The notes under the pieces were generated by a model. That model was given only the letters and a program-made list of their open reading frames with translations. It had not been told where the DNA came from and did no database searches. From Methylohalomonas lacus (GTDB lineage Bacteria > Pseudomonadota > Gammaproteobacteria > Methylohalomonadales > Methylohalomonadaceae): a stretch of DNA of 64,000 nt. Within the stretch, counting starts at the first letter, position 1, and every line of letters starts with the position of its first letter. This document shows, piece by piece, positions 10,045-19,679 of this stretch. The stretch covers positions 62,001 to 126,000 of the forward strand of contig NZ_JANUCT010000005.1 in NCBI RefSeq assembly GCF_024808875.1, given 5' to 3'. Made by a program: the position numbers and the translations under genes.

Positions 10045-12051
10045 ATGGCGGATTACCTTACAACCCTGTGCCTGATTGTGGTACTGGCGCCGTTGACCGG
10101 TTCGATGCTGGCCGGTCTGTTCGGTTCGGCGCTGGGGCGTGCCGGTGCGCACTGGGTCACAATCATTGGCGTCGCCATTGCCACGCTGGCGTCGGCGCTG
10201 GTGTTCAAGGCCCAGGTGTTCGACGGTGCCGCGGTGCTGAACGTTAACCTGTACGAATGGGCGGCACTGGGCGGCATCAGTTTCAACATCGGTTTCCTGG
10301 TCGACAGCCTGACCGCGACCATGATGCTGGTGGTGACGTTCGTTTCCTGGATGATTCACGTCTACACCATCGGCTACATGCACGACGATCCGGGCTACCA
10401 GCGTTTCTTCAGTTATATTTCGCTGTTCACCTTCGCCATGCTCATGCTGATCATGGCCAACAATTTCCTCCAGCTGTTCTTTGGCTGGGAAGCCGTGGGC
10501 CTGGTGTCGTACCTGCTGATCGGTTTCTGGTTCAAGCGCGAGTCGGCCATATTCGCCAACATGAAAGCGTTCCTGGTCAATCGCGTCGGTGATTTCGGCT
10601 TCCTGATCGGTATCGCCGCGATACTGTTCTATACCGGCAGCCTCAACTATACGACGGTTTTTGCTGTTGTACCGTCACTGACCGGTACTACCATCAATGT
10701 GTTTGGTAATGCCGACTGGTCGGTGCTGAGTTTCATCTGTATCGCGCTGTTCATTGGTGCAATGGGCAAGTCCGCGCAGGTGCCGCTGCACGTCTGGTTG
10801 CCGGACTCGATGGAAGGCCCGACGCCGATTTCGGCATTGATTCATGCCGCGACCATGGTTACCGCCGGCATCTTCATGGTGGCGCGCATGTCGCCGCTGT
10901 TCGAGCTGAGTGAAGCGGCGCTCACTTTCATCCTGGTCATCGGTGCGACCACGGCGCTGTTCATGGGCCTGTTGGGCGTGGTTCAGCACGACATCAAGCG
11001 GGTTATCGCCTACTCGACGCTGTCGCAGCTCGGTTACATGACCGTCGCGCTCGGCGCCTCGGCGTACTCGGCGGCTATTTTCCACCTGGTCACGCATGCC
11101 TTCTTCAAGGCGTTGCTGTTCCTCGGTGCCGGTTCGGTGATTATTGCCCTGCATCACGAACAGGACATGCGCCGCATGGGCCGGCTCAGCCGCTTCATGC
11201 CGTTCACCTGGCTGACCATGCTGGCCGGTACGCTGGCGCTGGTCGGTTTCCCCGGTACTTCCGGATTCTTCTCCAAGGACGCGATCATCGAGGCCGTGCA
11301 TCTGTCGGAGCTGCCGGGTGCCGGTTATGCCTATTTCTGTGTGCTCGCCGGGGTGTTCATCACCTCGCTGTACAGCTTCCGTCTGCTGTTTCTGGTCTTC
11401 CACGGCCGTGACAATGTCGACTCGCATGCCAAGGGTCACCTGTTCGAGTCGCCGCCAGTGGTCGTGCTGCCGCTGTTGATCCTGGCCGTGCCGTCGCTGC
11501 TGCTGGGTCTGGTCGCCATCGGTCCGCTGCTGTTCGGCGGCTACTTCGCCGATGCCATCCACGTCGCCCCGGCGCATGACGTGCTCGCCCGGCTCGGTGA
11601 GGATTATCACGGCGTGCTCGGTTTCATGCTGCACGGTCTGATGACACCGCCGCTGTGGCTGGCGGTCGCCGGTTTCATCGTCGCCTGGTACTGCTACCAG
11701 TTGCGGCCGGAACTGCCGGGCCGCATTGCCGCGGCCAGCGGCGGGCTTTACCGCCTGCTGCTGAACAAGTACGGCTTCGACGATTTCAACCAGGCGGTTT
11801 TCGCCCGCGGTGCGCGTGGCCTGGGCGGTCTGCTGTGGCGGATCGGCGACGTGCGCCTGATCGACGGCCTGATCGTCAACGGTTCCGCCAACAGCGTGCG
11901 CCGCTTTTCCGGCCTGATCCGTCACGCGCAGTCCGGCTTCCTGTATCACTACGCCTTTGCCATGATCGTTGGCCTGGTGCTGTTACTGGCGCTGTTCGTC
12001 CAGGACTGGCCGGCGCTGCTGGCACAGTACGGCCTCATGCAACCACGCTAG
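10045..12051 (+). CDS. nuoL: NADH-quinone oxidoreductase subunit L
   Basis: Distal antiporter-like proton pump of complex I. The 668 residues contain the Proton_antipo_N and Proton_antipo_M domains and a long C-terminal part expected to form the lateral helix that runs along the membrane arm. Channel residues are present: glutamate in FGWEAVGLVSYLL, lysine in MGKSAQVPLHVWLPD, and lysine/aspartate in GFFSKDAII. The motif DIKRVIAYSTLSQLGYM is the family hallmark. Confidence 0.97.
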   Translation: MADYLTTLCLIVVLAPLTGSMLAGLFGSALGRAGAHWVTIIGVAIATLASALVFKAQVFDGAAVLNVNLYEWAALGGISFNIGFLVDSLTATMMLVVTFVSWMIHVYTIGYMHDDPGYQRFFSYISLFTFAMLMLIMANNFLQLFFGWEAVGLVSYLLIGFWFKRESAIFANMKAFLVNRVGDFGFLIGIAAILFYTGSLNYTTVFAVVPSLTGTTINVFGNADWSVLSFICIALFIGAMGKSAQVPLHVWLPDSMEGPTPISALIHAATMVTAGIFMVARMSPLFELSEAALTFILVIGATTALFMGLLGVVQHDIKRVIAYSTLSQLGYMTVALGASAYSAAIFHLVTHAFFKALLFLGAGSVIIALHHEQDMRRMGRLSRFMPFTWLTMLAGTLALVGFPGTSGFFSKDAIIEAVHLSELPGAGYAYFCVLAGVFITSLYSFRLLFLVFHGRDNVDSHAKGHLFESPPVVVLPLLILAVPSLLLGLVAIGPLLFGGYFADAIHVAPAHDVLARLGEDYHGVLGFMLHGLMTPPLWLAVAGFIVAWYCYQLRPELPGRIAAASGGLYRLLLNKYGFDDFNQAVFARGARGLGGLLWRIGDVRLIDGLIVNGSANSVRRFSGLIRHAQSGFLYHYAFAMIVGLVLLLALFVQDWPALLAQYGLMQPR

Positions 12052-12061
12052 CTGCCCAGAC

Positions 12062-13588
12062 ATGATTTCCAGTCAATTACCCCTGTTAAGTCTGCTCATC
12101 TGGACGCCGATACTTGGCGGTGTCTGGGTATTGATCGCCGGTGATAACAAGCCGCAGACGGTGCGTTACCTGGCACTGTTTGTCAGCCTGCTGGTGTTCG
12201 CGCTGGCGACCCTGCTGTACCTGGGCTTCGACAGCAGCCGCGGCAACATGCAGTTCGTCGAGTTCGGCCGCTGGATCGAGGCCTTCAACATCAATTACCA
12301 CCTCGGTGTGGATGGTATCGCGCTGCCGCTTATCCTGCTGACCGCGTTCACCACGATCCTGGTGGTGTTGGCCAGTTGGGAAGTGATCGAGCGGCGCCTG
12401 TCGCAGTACATGGCCGCGTTCCTCGTCCTCGAGGGGTTAATGATCGGCGTGTTCTCGGCGCTGGATGCGGTGCTGTTCTATGTCTTCTGGGAAGCGATGC
12501 TGATCCCGATGTTCCTGATCATCGGCATCTGGGGCGGACCGCGCCGCGTCTACGCGACCATCAAGTTCTTCCTGTACACCTTTTTCGGTTCGGTGTTCAT
12601 GCTGGTGGCGTTCCTGTATTTGTACGGCCAGACCGGCACGTTCGCCATTCAGGCGTTTCACGAGCTGGCGTTGCCGCTGGATGTGCAGAAACTGATCTTC
12701 ATCGCCTTTTTGCTGGCCTTTGCCGTCAAGATTCCGATGTGGCCGGTACACACCTGGTTGCCGGACGCGCACGTCGAGGCGCCGACCGGCGGCTCGGTGA
12801 TCCTGGCGGCGATCATGCTGAAGATGGGCGGCTACGGTTTTCTGCGCTTCAGCCTGCCCATCACGCCGGACGCCAGCATGGCCCTGGATGGTCTCATGAT
12901 CGCGCTGTCGCTGATCGCCGTGGTCTACATTGGCTTTGTCGCGCTGGTTCAGCAGGACATGAAAAAGCTGATCGCCTACTCGTCGATCGCGCACATGGGA
13001 TTCGTCACGCTGGGTTTCTTTGTCATCTACGCCATCGTGCAGAACACCGGATCGACCAGCGGCGCGACCCTGGCCCTGGGCGGCGCCATGGTGCAGATGA
13101 TTTCGCACGGCTTTATTTCCGGCGCACTGTTTCTGTGCGTCGGCGTTCTCTATGATCGCATGCACAGTCGCGAGATCGGTGATTATGGCGGCGTCGCCAA
13201 CCCGATGCCGCAGTTTGCCGCGTTCATGATGCTGTTCGCCATGGCCAACGCCGGACTGCCCGGCACGTCCGGTTTCGTCGGCGAATTTATGGTCATACTC
13301 GCAAGCTTCCAGGCCAGCTTCTGGATCGCGTTCCTGGCCGCAACCACGCTGATCCTCGGCGCCGCCTACACGCTGTGGATGTACAAGCGGGTGATATTCG
13401 GTGACATCGCCAACAGCAGCGTGGCCGCGCTCAAGGACATCAGCCCGCGCGAGAAACTGATCCTGATCCTGGTGGCCGTGCCGGTGCTGTTGTTTGGCCT
13501 GTGGCCGCAACCGCTGTTTGAAATCATGAACCCGACGCTGGAAGTCCTGCTGGACACGGTCACGCGCAGCAAGCTGGGAGGAATCTAG
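12062..13588 (+). CDS. nuoM: NADH-quinone oxidoreductase subunit M
   Basis: Middle antiporter-like proton pump of complex I. The 508 residues make about fourteen helices, with the key glutamate in YVFWEAMLIPM, lysine in AVKIPMWPVHTWLPDA, lysine in AIMLKMGGYGFLR and glutamate in GTSGFVGEFMV. ATG 12062 lies ten bases after the nuoL stop and gives the usual N-terminus; a longer frame would run into nuoL. These four charges are a useful contrast with the paralogue at 25740-27428. Confidence 0.97.
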   Translation: MISSQLPLLSLLIWTPILGGVWVLIAGDNKPQTVRYLALFVSLLVFALATLLYLGFDSSRGNMQFVEFGRWIEAFNINYHLGVDGIALPLILLTAFTTILVVLASWEVIERRLSQYMAAFLVLEGLMIGVFSALDAVLFYVFWEAMLIPMFLIIGIWGGPRRVYATIKFFLYTFFGSVFMLVAFLYLYGQTGTFAIQAFHELALPLDVQKLIFIAFLLAFAVKIPMWPVHTWLPDAHVEAPTGGSVILAAIMLKMGGYGFLRFSLPITPDASMALDGLMIALSLIAVVYIGFVALVQQDMKKLIAYSSIAHMGFVTLGFFVIYAIVQNTGSTSGATLALGGAMVQMISHGFISGALFLCVGVLYDRMHSREIGDYGGVANPMPQFAAFMMLFAMANAGLPGTSGFVGEFMVILASFQASFWIAFLAATTLILGAAYTLWMYKRVIFGDIANSSVAALKDISPREKLILILVAVPVLLFGLWPQPLFEIMNPTLEVLLDTVTRSKLGGI

Positions 13589-13590
13589 AG

Positions 13591-15024
13591 ATGTCGATCG
13601 ATAACCTGTCGCTGCTGCTGCCCGAGATCGCACTGCTGACGCTCGCCTGTGCCACCCTGATGGTGGATATTTTCAGCAATGATCCGAAACACGGCCCGGG
13701 CTACTGGCTGGCGCAGCTGACGCTGCTGGTGACCGCCGTGCTGGTACTGGTTACCTACACTGGTGACAGCCAGTATGCCATGGCCGGCATGTTCGTCAGC
13801 GATGCCATGAGCGGTCTGCTGAAGTTCGCCATCTGCATCATCAGCCTGTTCGCGCTGTTTTATTCGCGCGAGTACCTGCTGCGTCATGACATCATCAAGG
13901 GCGAATATTTCGTGCTCGGTCTGTTTGCCGTCCTTGGCATGCTGGTCATGGTCTCGGCCAACAACCTGCTGACGGTGTACCTGGGTCTCGAGCTGCTGTC
14001 GCTGTCGCTGTACGCCATGGTCGCGATCCACCGTGACTCGAGCAGCGCCTCCGAGGCCGCGATCAAGTACTTCGTGCTCGGCGCGATCGCCTCGGGCATG
14101 CTGCTGTATGGTATATCGATTCTCTATGGCGTGACCGGCAGCCTCGAACTCGGCGCCGTCGCGCAGGTACTCGAGGGGCAGAGCGACTATCCGACGCTGG
14201 CCATATTCGGCCTGGTATTCGTGCTGATCGGTGTCGCCTTCAAGCTCGGCGCGGTGCCGTTTCACATGTGGTTGCCGGACGTCTACCAGGGCGCCCCGAC
14301 CGCGGTGACGCTGTTCATCGGCAGCGCGCCGAAGCTGGCTGCCTTTGCCATGGCCATCCGGCTGTTGGTCGACGGACTCGGCCCATTGCTGCCGGATTGG
14401 CAGCAGATGCTGATGATCCTGGCGGTGCTGTCGATGGCGACCGGTAATCTGATCGCCATCGCGCAGACGAATATCAAGCGCATGCTGGCATACTCGACCA
14501 TCGCCCATATCGGTTTTCTGTTACTCGGCCTGGTGGCCGGCAACGCCGGCGGATACGCCGGTGCCATGTTCTATGTCATCACCTACGCGCTGATGAGCAT
14601 GGGCGGTTTTGCCATGATCATTCTGCTTGGCCGCAAGGGCGCGGAGGCCGATCAGCTTGATGACTTCAGCGGTCTGGCGGAACGCAGTCCCTGGCTGGCT
14701 TTCCTCATGCTGATTCTGATGTTCTCCATGGCCGGTATTCCACCGTTTCTCGGTTTCTGGGCCAAATGGTTCGTATTGCGCGAGGTCATCCAGGCCGGTT
14801 TCGTCTGGATCGCGTTGCTGGCGGTGGCTTTCGCCATTGTTGGCGCGTTCTACTACCTGCGGGTGGTCAAGCTGATGTACTTCGATGAACCACGCGAGCC
14901 GGATGAACCGCAATGCTCGACACCGTTGCGCACGGTGCTGAGTGTGAATGGCCTCAGCCTGCTGTTGTTGGGCTTAAGCCCGGGACTGTTGATGTCCCTG
15001 TGCATGGCGGCTTTCAGTCCCTGA
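13591..15024 (+). CDS. nuoN: NADH-quinone oxidoreductase subunit N
   Basis: Proximal antiporter-like proton pump of complex I, next to NuoK. The 477 residues contain the conserved YLGLELLSLSLYAMV (helix-5 glutamate) and AFKLGAVPFHMWLPDVYQG (helix-7 lysine) motifs. The start lies two bases after the nuoM stop, and its own TGA overlaps the ATG of the DUF2818 gene (ATGA), so the transcript continues beyond complex I. Confidence 0.97.
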   Translation: MSIDNLSLLLPEIALLTLACATLMVDIFSNDPKHGPGYWLAQLTLLVTAVLVLVTYTGDSQYAMAGMFVSDAMSGLLKFAICIISLFALFYSREYLLRHDIIKGEYFVLGLFAVLGMLVMVSANNLLTVYLGLELLSLSLYAMVAIHRDSSSASEAAIKYFVLGAIASGMLLYGISILYGVTGSLELGAVAQVLEGQSDYPTLAIFGLVFVLIGVAFKLGAVPFHMWLPDVYQGAPTAVTLFIGSAPKLAAFAMAIRLLVDGLGPLLPDWQQMLMILAVLSMATGNLIAIAQTNIKRMLAYSTIAHIGFLLLGLVAGNAGGYAGAMFYVITYALMSMGGFAMIILLGRKGAEADQLDDFSGLAERSPWLAFLMLILMFSMAGIPPFLGFWAKWFVLREVIQAGFVWIALLAVAFAIVGAFYYLRVVKLMYFDEPREPDEPQCSTPLRTVLSVNGLSLLLLGLSPGLLMSLCMAAFSP

Positions 15025-15356
15025 TGTCGATCGGACTCGCGATCTGGCTGTTGTTGGCGCTGGCGCTGGTGGCCGCCAATCTGCCCTGGCTGAGCGAGCG
15101 GTTTCTGTTTGTCTGGACGCCGCGTGGCGGCCACAAGCAGTTCTGGATGCGGCTGCTCGAGTGGCTGCTGATGGCATTACTGGTCGGTGTGCTGGCGACC
15201 GCCATCGAGCGCAAGGCCACCGGCGGCACGCACGCCCAGGACTGGGAGTTCTACTGGGTCGGTCTGTGCCTGTTCATGGTTTTCGCCATTCCCGGTTTTG
15301 TCTGGCGCCACCAGTGGCTGCCGTTCAGTCGGCGTGGCCGGCGCCGGTCAGGCTAG
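15024..15356 (+). CDS. DUF2818 family membrane protein
   Basis: A 110-residue protein of unknown function with about three hydrophobic segments (3-20, 44-62, 80-97), each separated by short charged loops, and a basic C-terminus (RRGRRRSG). I recognise it as the DUF2818 type found directly after nuoN in many beta- and gammaproteobacteria. The ATGA overlap with nuoN implies co-translation with complex I, which makes an assembly or accessory role plausible but unproven. The TAG stop lies in CTAG 15353-15356, which is also the stop of psd on the other strand. Confidence 0.8.
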   Translation: MSIGLAIWLLLALALVAANLPWLSERFLFVWTPRGGHKQFWMRLLEWLLMALLVGVLATAIERKATGGTHAQDWEFYWVGLCLFMVFAIPGFVWRHQWLPFSRRGRRRSG

Positions 15357-16270
15357 GCGGGTTGCGTTAACGGGTCATCCGCGTTCAGCAAACGACCGAG
15401 GGTCTGGCCGAAATGCATAGGGCGCCCCGGCTGTACCGCCGTCAGCCATTCCACCTGTTGCCATCCGGTCAGCAGTATGACCGTCGATCCCATGTTGAAG
15501 CGGCCCATCTCGGCGCCGCGGCGCAAATGGATGCGTGCGTTGTGGTAATCATAGTCACCGAGCTCGCCGCTGGCGCGGGCCGCCAGCGTGTCCGTCCACA
15601 CTGTTTCCATCGAACCGACGAACAGTGCGCCAACCATCACCAGCGCCAGCGGCCCCGCCGGGGTGGTGAAAATGTTCACCAGGCGTTCGTTCCGCGCGAA
15701 CAGGCCGGGGATGCCGGCGGCACTGGTTTCATTGACCGCAAAGCGACGCCCGGGGACATGGATCATGCGTTCCAGGCGGCCGTCGCAGGGCATGTGGATG
15801 CGGTGGTAGTCACGCGGCGCCAGGTAGATGGTGACAAAGCCGCCGTTCTGGAAACGACCGGCGAGTTGCGCGTCGGCGGCCAGCAGCTGTTCGACCGTGT
15901 AATCATGGCCCTTGGCCTGGATAAGGCGATTGCCGTGAATCGTGCCGATCTGGCTGATGCGGCCGTCTACCGGTGACACCAGTGCCTGGGTATCGTCGGG
16001 CATGGGGCGCACCCCGGGTCGCAGGGCGCGGGTGAAGAAGGCATTGAAGTGCGGATAGGCCCGGGCTTGCGGTTGCTCGGCTTCGGCCATATTGACCCCA
16101 TAACGGCGAATGAACCAGTTGATCTGCCAGTTCTTCCACGGTTGCCAGGTCCAGCGTGTCGCGTGATACATCAGCCGCGACAGCCACTGTTGCGGCAACC
16201 AGGACTGCAGTCGGTTGAAACAGCGCGATCGCCGGTCCATGCCCGCAGGCGGTGAAACATCAACAGGCAT
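15353..16270 (-). CDS. psd: phosphatidylserine decarboxylase proenzyme
   Basis: Makes phosphatidylethanolamine from phosphatidylserine at the inner membrane. The proenzyme cleaves itself and the new N-terminal serine becomes a pyruvoyl group. The 305-residue product carries the processing motif NMGSTVI, with the cut expected between G261 and S262. It also has the aspartate of VSPVDG (D102) and the histidine motif YHRIHMP (about 155-161). The usual motif is LGST, so methionine before GST is a mild variant. It is convergent with the nuo operon, sharing a CTAG stop palindrome. An alternative start is M11. Confidence 0.95.
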   Translation of the reverse strand: MPVDVSPPAGMDRRSRCFNRLQSWLPQQWLSRLMYHATRWTWQPWKNWQINWFIRRYGVNMAEAEQPQARAYPHFNAFFTRALRPGVRPMPDDTQALVSPVDGRISQIGTIHGNRLIQAKGHDYTVEQLLAADAQLAGRFQNGGFVTIYLAPRDYHRIHMPCDGRLERMIHVPGRRFAVNETSAAGIPGLFARNERLVNIFTTPAGPLALVMVGALFVGSMETVWTDTLAARASGELGDYDYHNARIHLRRGAEMGRFNMGSTVILLTGWQQVEWLTAVQPGRPMHFGQTLGRLLNADDPLTQPA

Positions 16271-16281
16271 GCCGATCCGGT

Positions 16282-16767
16282 TCAGTGATGATGGTGATGC
16301 GAATGATCGCTGCTGCCATGCGAGTCATCGTTGTTGTCGCGTGCCGAGCGCACGCGTGCCTCGATTTCCAGTGGCGGCTGGTCCTTGAAACTGAAAGTGA
16401 GTGCAACCGGATCACCGTCTTTCATTGGTCGCCCGGGCTGGAACAGCATCAGGTGATAACCACCCGGTTCGAAAACTACGCTCTCGTCCGCTTTCAGGCT
16501 CAGGCTGTCCTTTTGCTCCATTTTCGCGACGTCACCCTCGATGCGCGTACGATGGATTTCGACGCGCTTGAAGTCGGGACTGCTGACGCCGGTCAGTACC
16601 ATCGTTTCGCGACCGGTATTGTCCAGCTGCAGGTAGCCGGCCAGCGGGCTGACACCCGGCGGCGCTTCGCGTATCCAGGCATCGCTGATGGTGACGGGAT
16701 GATCGGCCGAACCGGCCAGTGCTGAGCTCATGCCGGCCAGCAGCAGTAATGTCGATAGCGCGCGCAT
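16282..16767 (-). CDS. PCu(A)C-type periplasmic copper chaperone
   Basis: Exported copper carrier that delivers Cu(I) to cytochrome oxidase, working with SCO proteins. The 161-residue protein begins with a signal peptide (about 1-19, ending ALA-GS) and shows the exact H-x10-M-x21-HxM copper site (HRTRIEGDVAKM through YHLM). The C-terminus is an unusual acidic, histidine-rich tail ending in five histidines. That tail probably adds metal-binding capacity. It lies one base after the SCO gene, so both are one operon. ATG 16767 is chosen because only this start gives a signal peptide. Confidence 0.93.
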   Translation of the reverse strand: MRALSTLLLLAGMSSALAGSADHPVTISDAWIREAPPGVSPLAGYLQLDNTGRETMVLTGVSSPDFKRVEIHRTRIEGDVAKMEQKDSLSLKADESVVFEPGGYHLMLFQPGRPMKDGDPVALTFSFKDQPPLEIEARVRSARDNNDDSHGSSDHSHHHHH

Positions 16768-16768
16768 G

Positions 16769-17416
16769 TCAGAGGGCCTGTTGTTCGATGAAGTCGTGGA
16801 TGGCGACGAACTGCTCGCGCATCGACGGGACTTCATGCGGTGTGGTGAAAACGCTGACCATCCGTGCCTGCGGATCGAACAGGAACACCGACGCCGAATG
16901 ATCGACCTGATAGTCGCCGTCCTCGTCGGCTTCGGCAATATGATAGACCGCGCCGATGGAACGCGTCAGCCGGTCGATGGCCTCCTTGTCACCGCTGGCA
17001 CCGACGAAATCCCTGTTGAAGTATTCAACGTATTCGGCCAGTCGTTCCGGTGTGTCGCGTTCCGGGTCGACGCTGATGAAAACGACCTGAAGTTCGGAAT
17101 CGTCAATGCCATTGTCGGCAAGCTGCTTCTGCAGACGGTCGAGCTGGGACAGGGTGTTCGGACAGATGTCCGGACAGTGGGTGAAACCGAAGAACACCAG
17201 CGACCACTGATCCTTGAAATCGGCGGTGGTGAAATCATCGCCGTTGTGATCATAAAGCGTCACGTCGGGGAAGGTTTTCGGGTTCGGCCACAGCAGACCG
17301 TCGGGGGTGTCCGGTTCGCTACCGGCCTGCTGGGCGACGTAGCTGCCGATACCGGCACCCAGCGCGGCGAGGCCGGCCAGCACGAGCACGACAATGGTCA
17401 GGCGTTGATTGTTCAT
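16769..17416 (-). CDS. SCO1/SenC family copper-binding protein
   Basis: Thioredoxin-fold assembly factor for the CuA or CuB centre of cytochrome c oxidase, anchored by one N-terminal transmembrane segment (about 6-28) with the domain in the periplasm. The 215 residues contain the copper/redox motif CPDIC (C81 and C85) and the partner histidine H173 (VDHSASVFLFDP). It is the first gene of a two-gene unit with the PCuAC chaperone. A TATAAT-like -10 lies 30 bases upstream of the start. Confidence 0.94.
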   Translation of the reverse strand: MNNQRLTIVVLVLAGLAALGAGIGSYVAQQAGSEPDTPDGLLWPNPKTFPDVTLYDHNGDDFTTADFKDQWSLVFFGFTHCPDICPNTLSQLDRLQKQLADNGIDDSELQVVFISVDPERDTPERLAEYVEYFNRDFVGASGDKEAIDRLTRSIGAVYHIAEADEDGDYQVDHSASVFLFDPQARMVSVFTTPHEVPSMREQFVAIHDFIEQQAL

Positions 17417-17445
17417 AAAATTAGGCTGCTCCGAATGATGGCCGG

Positions 17446-17451
17446 ATTATA
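17446..17451 (-). promoter_or_regulatory. putative -10 element of the SCO-PCuAC unit
   Basis: Reading leftwards the six bases are TATAAT, a perfect -10 hexamer 30 bases before the SCO start codon in the divergent gap to the S9 peptidase gene. No good -35 is seen at 17 bases (GCGCGA), so an activator may be needed or the match may be chance. Confidence 0.35.
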
Positions 17452-17532
17452 CCGAAGCCGGTGGCTGTTCGCGCGACCCGTTGCTGCTGCTATAGTCGCA
17501 GCCATGATCATGCCAGTTAAGACACGCGGCCG

Positions 17533-19458
17533 ATGGCTTTAATTCCCCGGCGCATACTGTTCGGCAACCCGCAGCGCGCGTTTGCGCTGATCAGCCCGAA
17601 CGGCCGGCAACTGGCCAGCCTGGCGCCGGTCGACGGTGTCATGAACATTGTCGTTGCGCCGATCGACGCCCCGGACAGCGAACAGCCACTGACTTCTGCC
17701 CGCGGACGCGGTATCGGCCATTGTGTCTGGGCCTACGATAATGAATCGCTGCTGTATCTGGCCGATCACGACGGTGATGAAAACTGGCACCTGTATCGCT
17801 TGCGGCTGGCCGACGCCGCGGTCACCGACCTGACGCCAGGTGCCGGTGTGCGTGCCCGGCTGCTGGAACTGTCACCGCGTCACCCGGATGCCGCGCTGGT
17901 CGAGATCCAGTCGCCGGACGCCGAAGCCTGCGGCCTGTTTCGCATTCGCCTGGCCGATGCTACACGGGAAGCATTGCCGCCGTTGCCGGACTTCCAGCGG
18001 CTGCTGACCGATGATTTCCGGCCGGTCCTCGGCAGCCGACCACGTGCCGACGGCGGCAGCGACTGGTATCAGCCGGGCGCGGATGTCAGCGCCGAGTGGA
18101 ACCCGGCCTTCAGTGTGCCGCCGGAAGACAATCTGACCACGTACCCGGTCGGTCTGGCCGGCGATCAGCTGTATCTCGTTGACAGTCGCGGCCGAGACCG
18201 CGCGGCGCTGGTGCAACAATCACTCACGGATGGCCGGCAGCAGCTGCTGTTCGAGCCGGCGGAGGCCGACGTCAGCGACGTGCTGCTGGATGCGCGCGGC
18301 CGCCAGCCGCTGGCGGTGGCGGTCACCGGCCGGCGCAAGCAGTGGCACGCCCTGGACGCCGGCGTTGCCGCCGAATTCGACTACCTGGCCGGCCGTGCCC
18401 ACGGCGACATCAGCATTGCCAGCCGCTCGGCCGATGATCACCACTGGATCATCGGCTACCAGGCCGATACCGCGCCGGTGAATTTCTATCACTACGATCG
18501 CCGTCGCGGTACGGCACGTTACCTGTTCAACAACAGCGACAGCCTTGCGGCGCAGCCGCTGGCAGCCATGCATACCGCAACGCTGGCGGCCCACGACGGT
18601 CTGCCATTGCATGTCTATTACACGCAACCGCCGGCCGCAGAGGGGCCGGGGCCGACGCTGCTACTGGTGCACGGCGGTCCGTGGGCACGCGATGAATGGG
18701 GCTTCAATCCCTGGCACCAGTGGCTGGCCAACCGCGGTTACACGGTTCTCAGCGTCAATTACCGCGGTTCGGCCGGTTACGGCAAGGCCTTTCTCAACGC
18801 CGGCGATCGCGAATGGGGCCGGGCAATGCAGCAGGATCTGCATGACTGTGTCGACTGGGCGGTGGCGCAGGGACTCAGCGATCCGGCACGGATCGCGCTC
18901 ATGGGGACCAGCTACGGTGGCTATGCAACGCTGGCGGGACTGGCATTCACGCCGACGCGCTTTGCCTGCGGCATCGACCTGATGGGGCCCAGCCACCTGC
19001 CGTCATTGCTGGCGGCGATCCCGCCGCAGTGGCAGGCGCAGCGGGACTTTTTCCGCCAGCGGCTGGGCGATCCCGATACCGAGGCCGGTCGCGCGCTGCT
19101 CGAGGCGCGTTCACCGCTGGGCCAGGCGCATAATATTCGCCGGCCATTGCTGATCGCCCAGGGCGCGCACGATCCGCGCGTGCCACGCAGCGAGTCCGAT
19201 CGGCTTGTCGAGACGCTCCGCGCGCATGACATTCCCGTCATCTACCTGCTGTTCCCGGATGAAGGCCACGGCATTGCGCGGCCGGCCAACCGGCTGGCGC
19301 TGTGTACCATCGCCGAAGCTTTTCTGGCGCGCTGTCTTGGCGGCGCGATGGAACCGGCGGCGGGCGAGTTCGATGACAGCGCCGTCGAGGTTCTGGCGGG
19401 CGCCGAACTGCTGGCGGATTACCCGGGACTGGCCGAGCTGCATCGTCGTACGCAGTGA
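17533..19458 (+). CDS. S9 family prolyl oligopeptidase-type serine peptidase
   Basis: Cytoplasmic serine peptidase cleaving short peptides or acylated amino acids; no signal peptide is seen. In 641 residues, an N-terminal beta-propeller-like region (about 1-330) is followed by an alpha/beta-hydrolase domain. The triad is clear: S460 in GTSYGGY, D547 in AHDPRVP and H579 in DEGHGI. The oxyanion region LLVHGGPWARDEWGF is typical of the acylaminoacyl-peptidase branch. It is a single gene divergent from the SCO unit. The substrate cannot be told from sequence. Confidence 0.9.
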   Translation: MALIPRRILFGNPQRAFALISPNGRQLASLAPVDGVMNIVVAPIDAPDSEQPLTSARGRGIGHCVWAYDNESLLYLADHDGDENWHLYRLRLADAAVTDLTPGAGVRARLLELSPRHPDAALVEIQSPDAEACGLFRIRLADATREALPPLPDFQRLLTDDFRPVLGSRPRADGGSDWYQPGADVSAEWNPAFSVPPEDNLTTYPVGLAGDQLYLVDSRGRDRAALVQQSLTDGRQQLLFEPAEADVSDVLLDARGRQPLAVAVTGRRKQWHALDAGVAAEFDYLAGRAHGDISIASRSADDHHWIIGYQADTAPVNFYHYDRRRGTARYLFNNSDSLAAQPLAAMHTATLAAHDGLPLHVYYTQPPAAEGPGPTLLLVHGGPWARDEWGFNPWHQWLANRGYTVLSVNYRGSAGYGKAFLNAGDREWGRAMQQDLHDCVDWAVAQGLSDPARIALMGTSYGGYATLAGLAFTPTRFACGIDLMGPSHLPSLLAAIPPQWQAQRDFFRQRLGDPDTEAGRALLEARSPLGQAHNIRRPLLIAQGAHDPRVPRSESDRLVETLRAHDIPVIYLLFPDEGHGIARPANRLALCTIAEAFLARCLGGAMEPAAGEFDDSAVEVLAGAELLADYPGLAELHRRTQ

Positions 19459-19679
19459 CTGCGTATCGCGTAAATGCGTCTGGGCCGTCTTGCCAACCCC
19501 GACGGCGTTCGTTAATCTTGCGCGACTTGCACGGCAATCATGCAAGCGGATGGCCGACAGCCCATTCGCCGGTTTGTCGTAACTTGCCCCGCATCGTAGG
19601 GCTGTAATCCATCGAGAATAACAAGCCGGGCGCGGCCGCGGTCGCCGGGCCGGGTACAATGTGGGGTGATTGACCAACC

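Noticed and set aside
10675-11949. 424-codon open frame antisense to nuoL
   Set aside because: Low-complexity Gln/Arg/His-rich translation typical of the shadow of a GC-rich gene; nuoL on the + strand has full family motifs.
12437-13633. 398-codon open frame antisense to nuoM
   Set aside because: Same reason: composition shadow of a conserved gene, no ribosome-binding site or domain.
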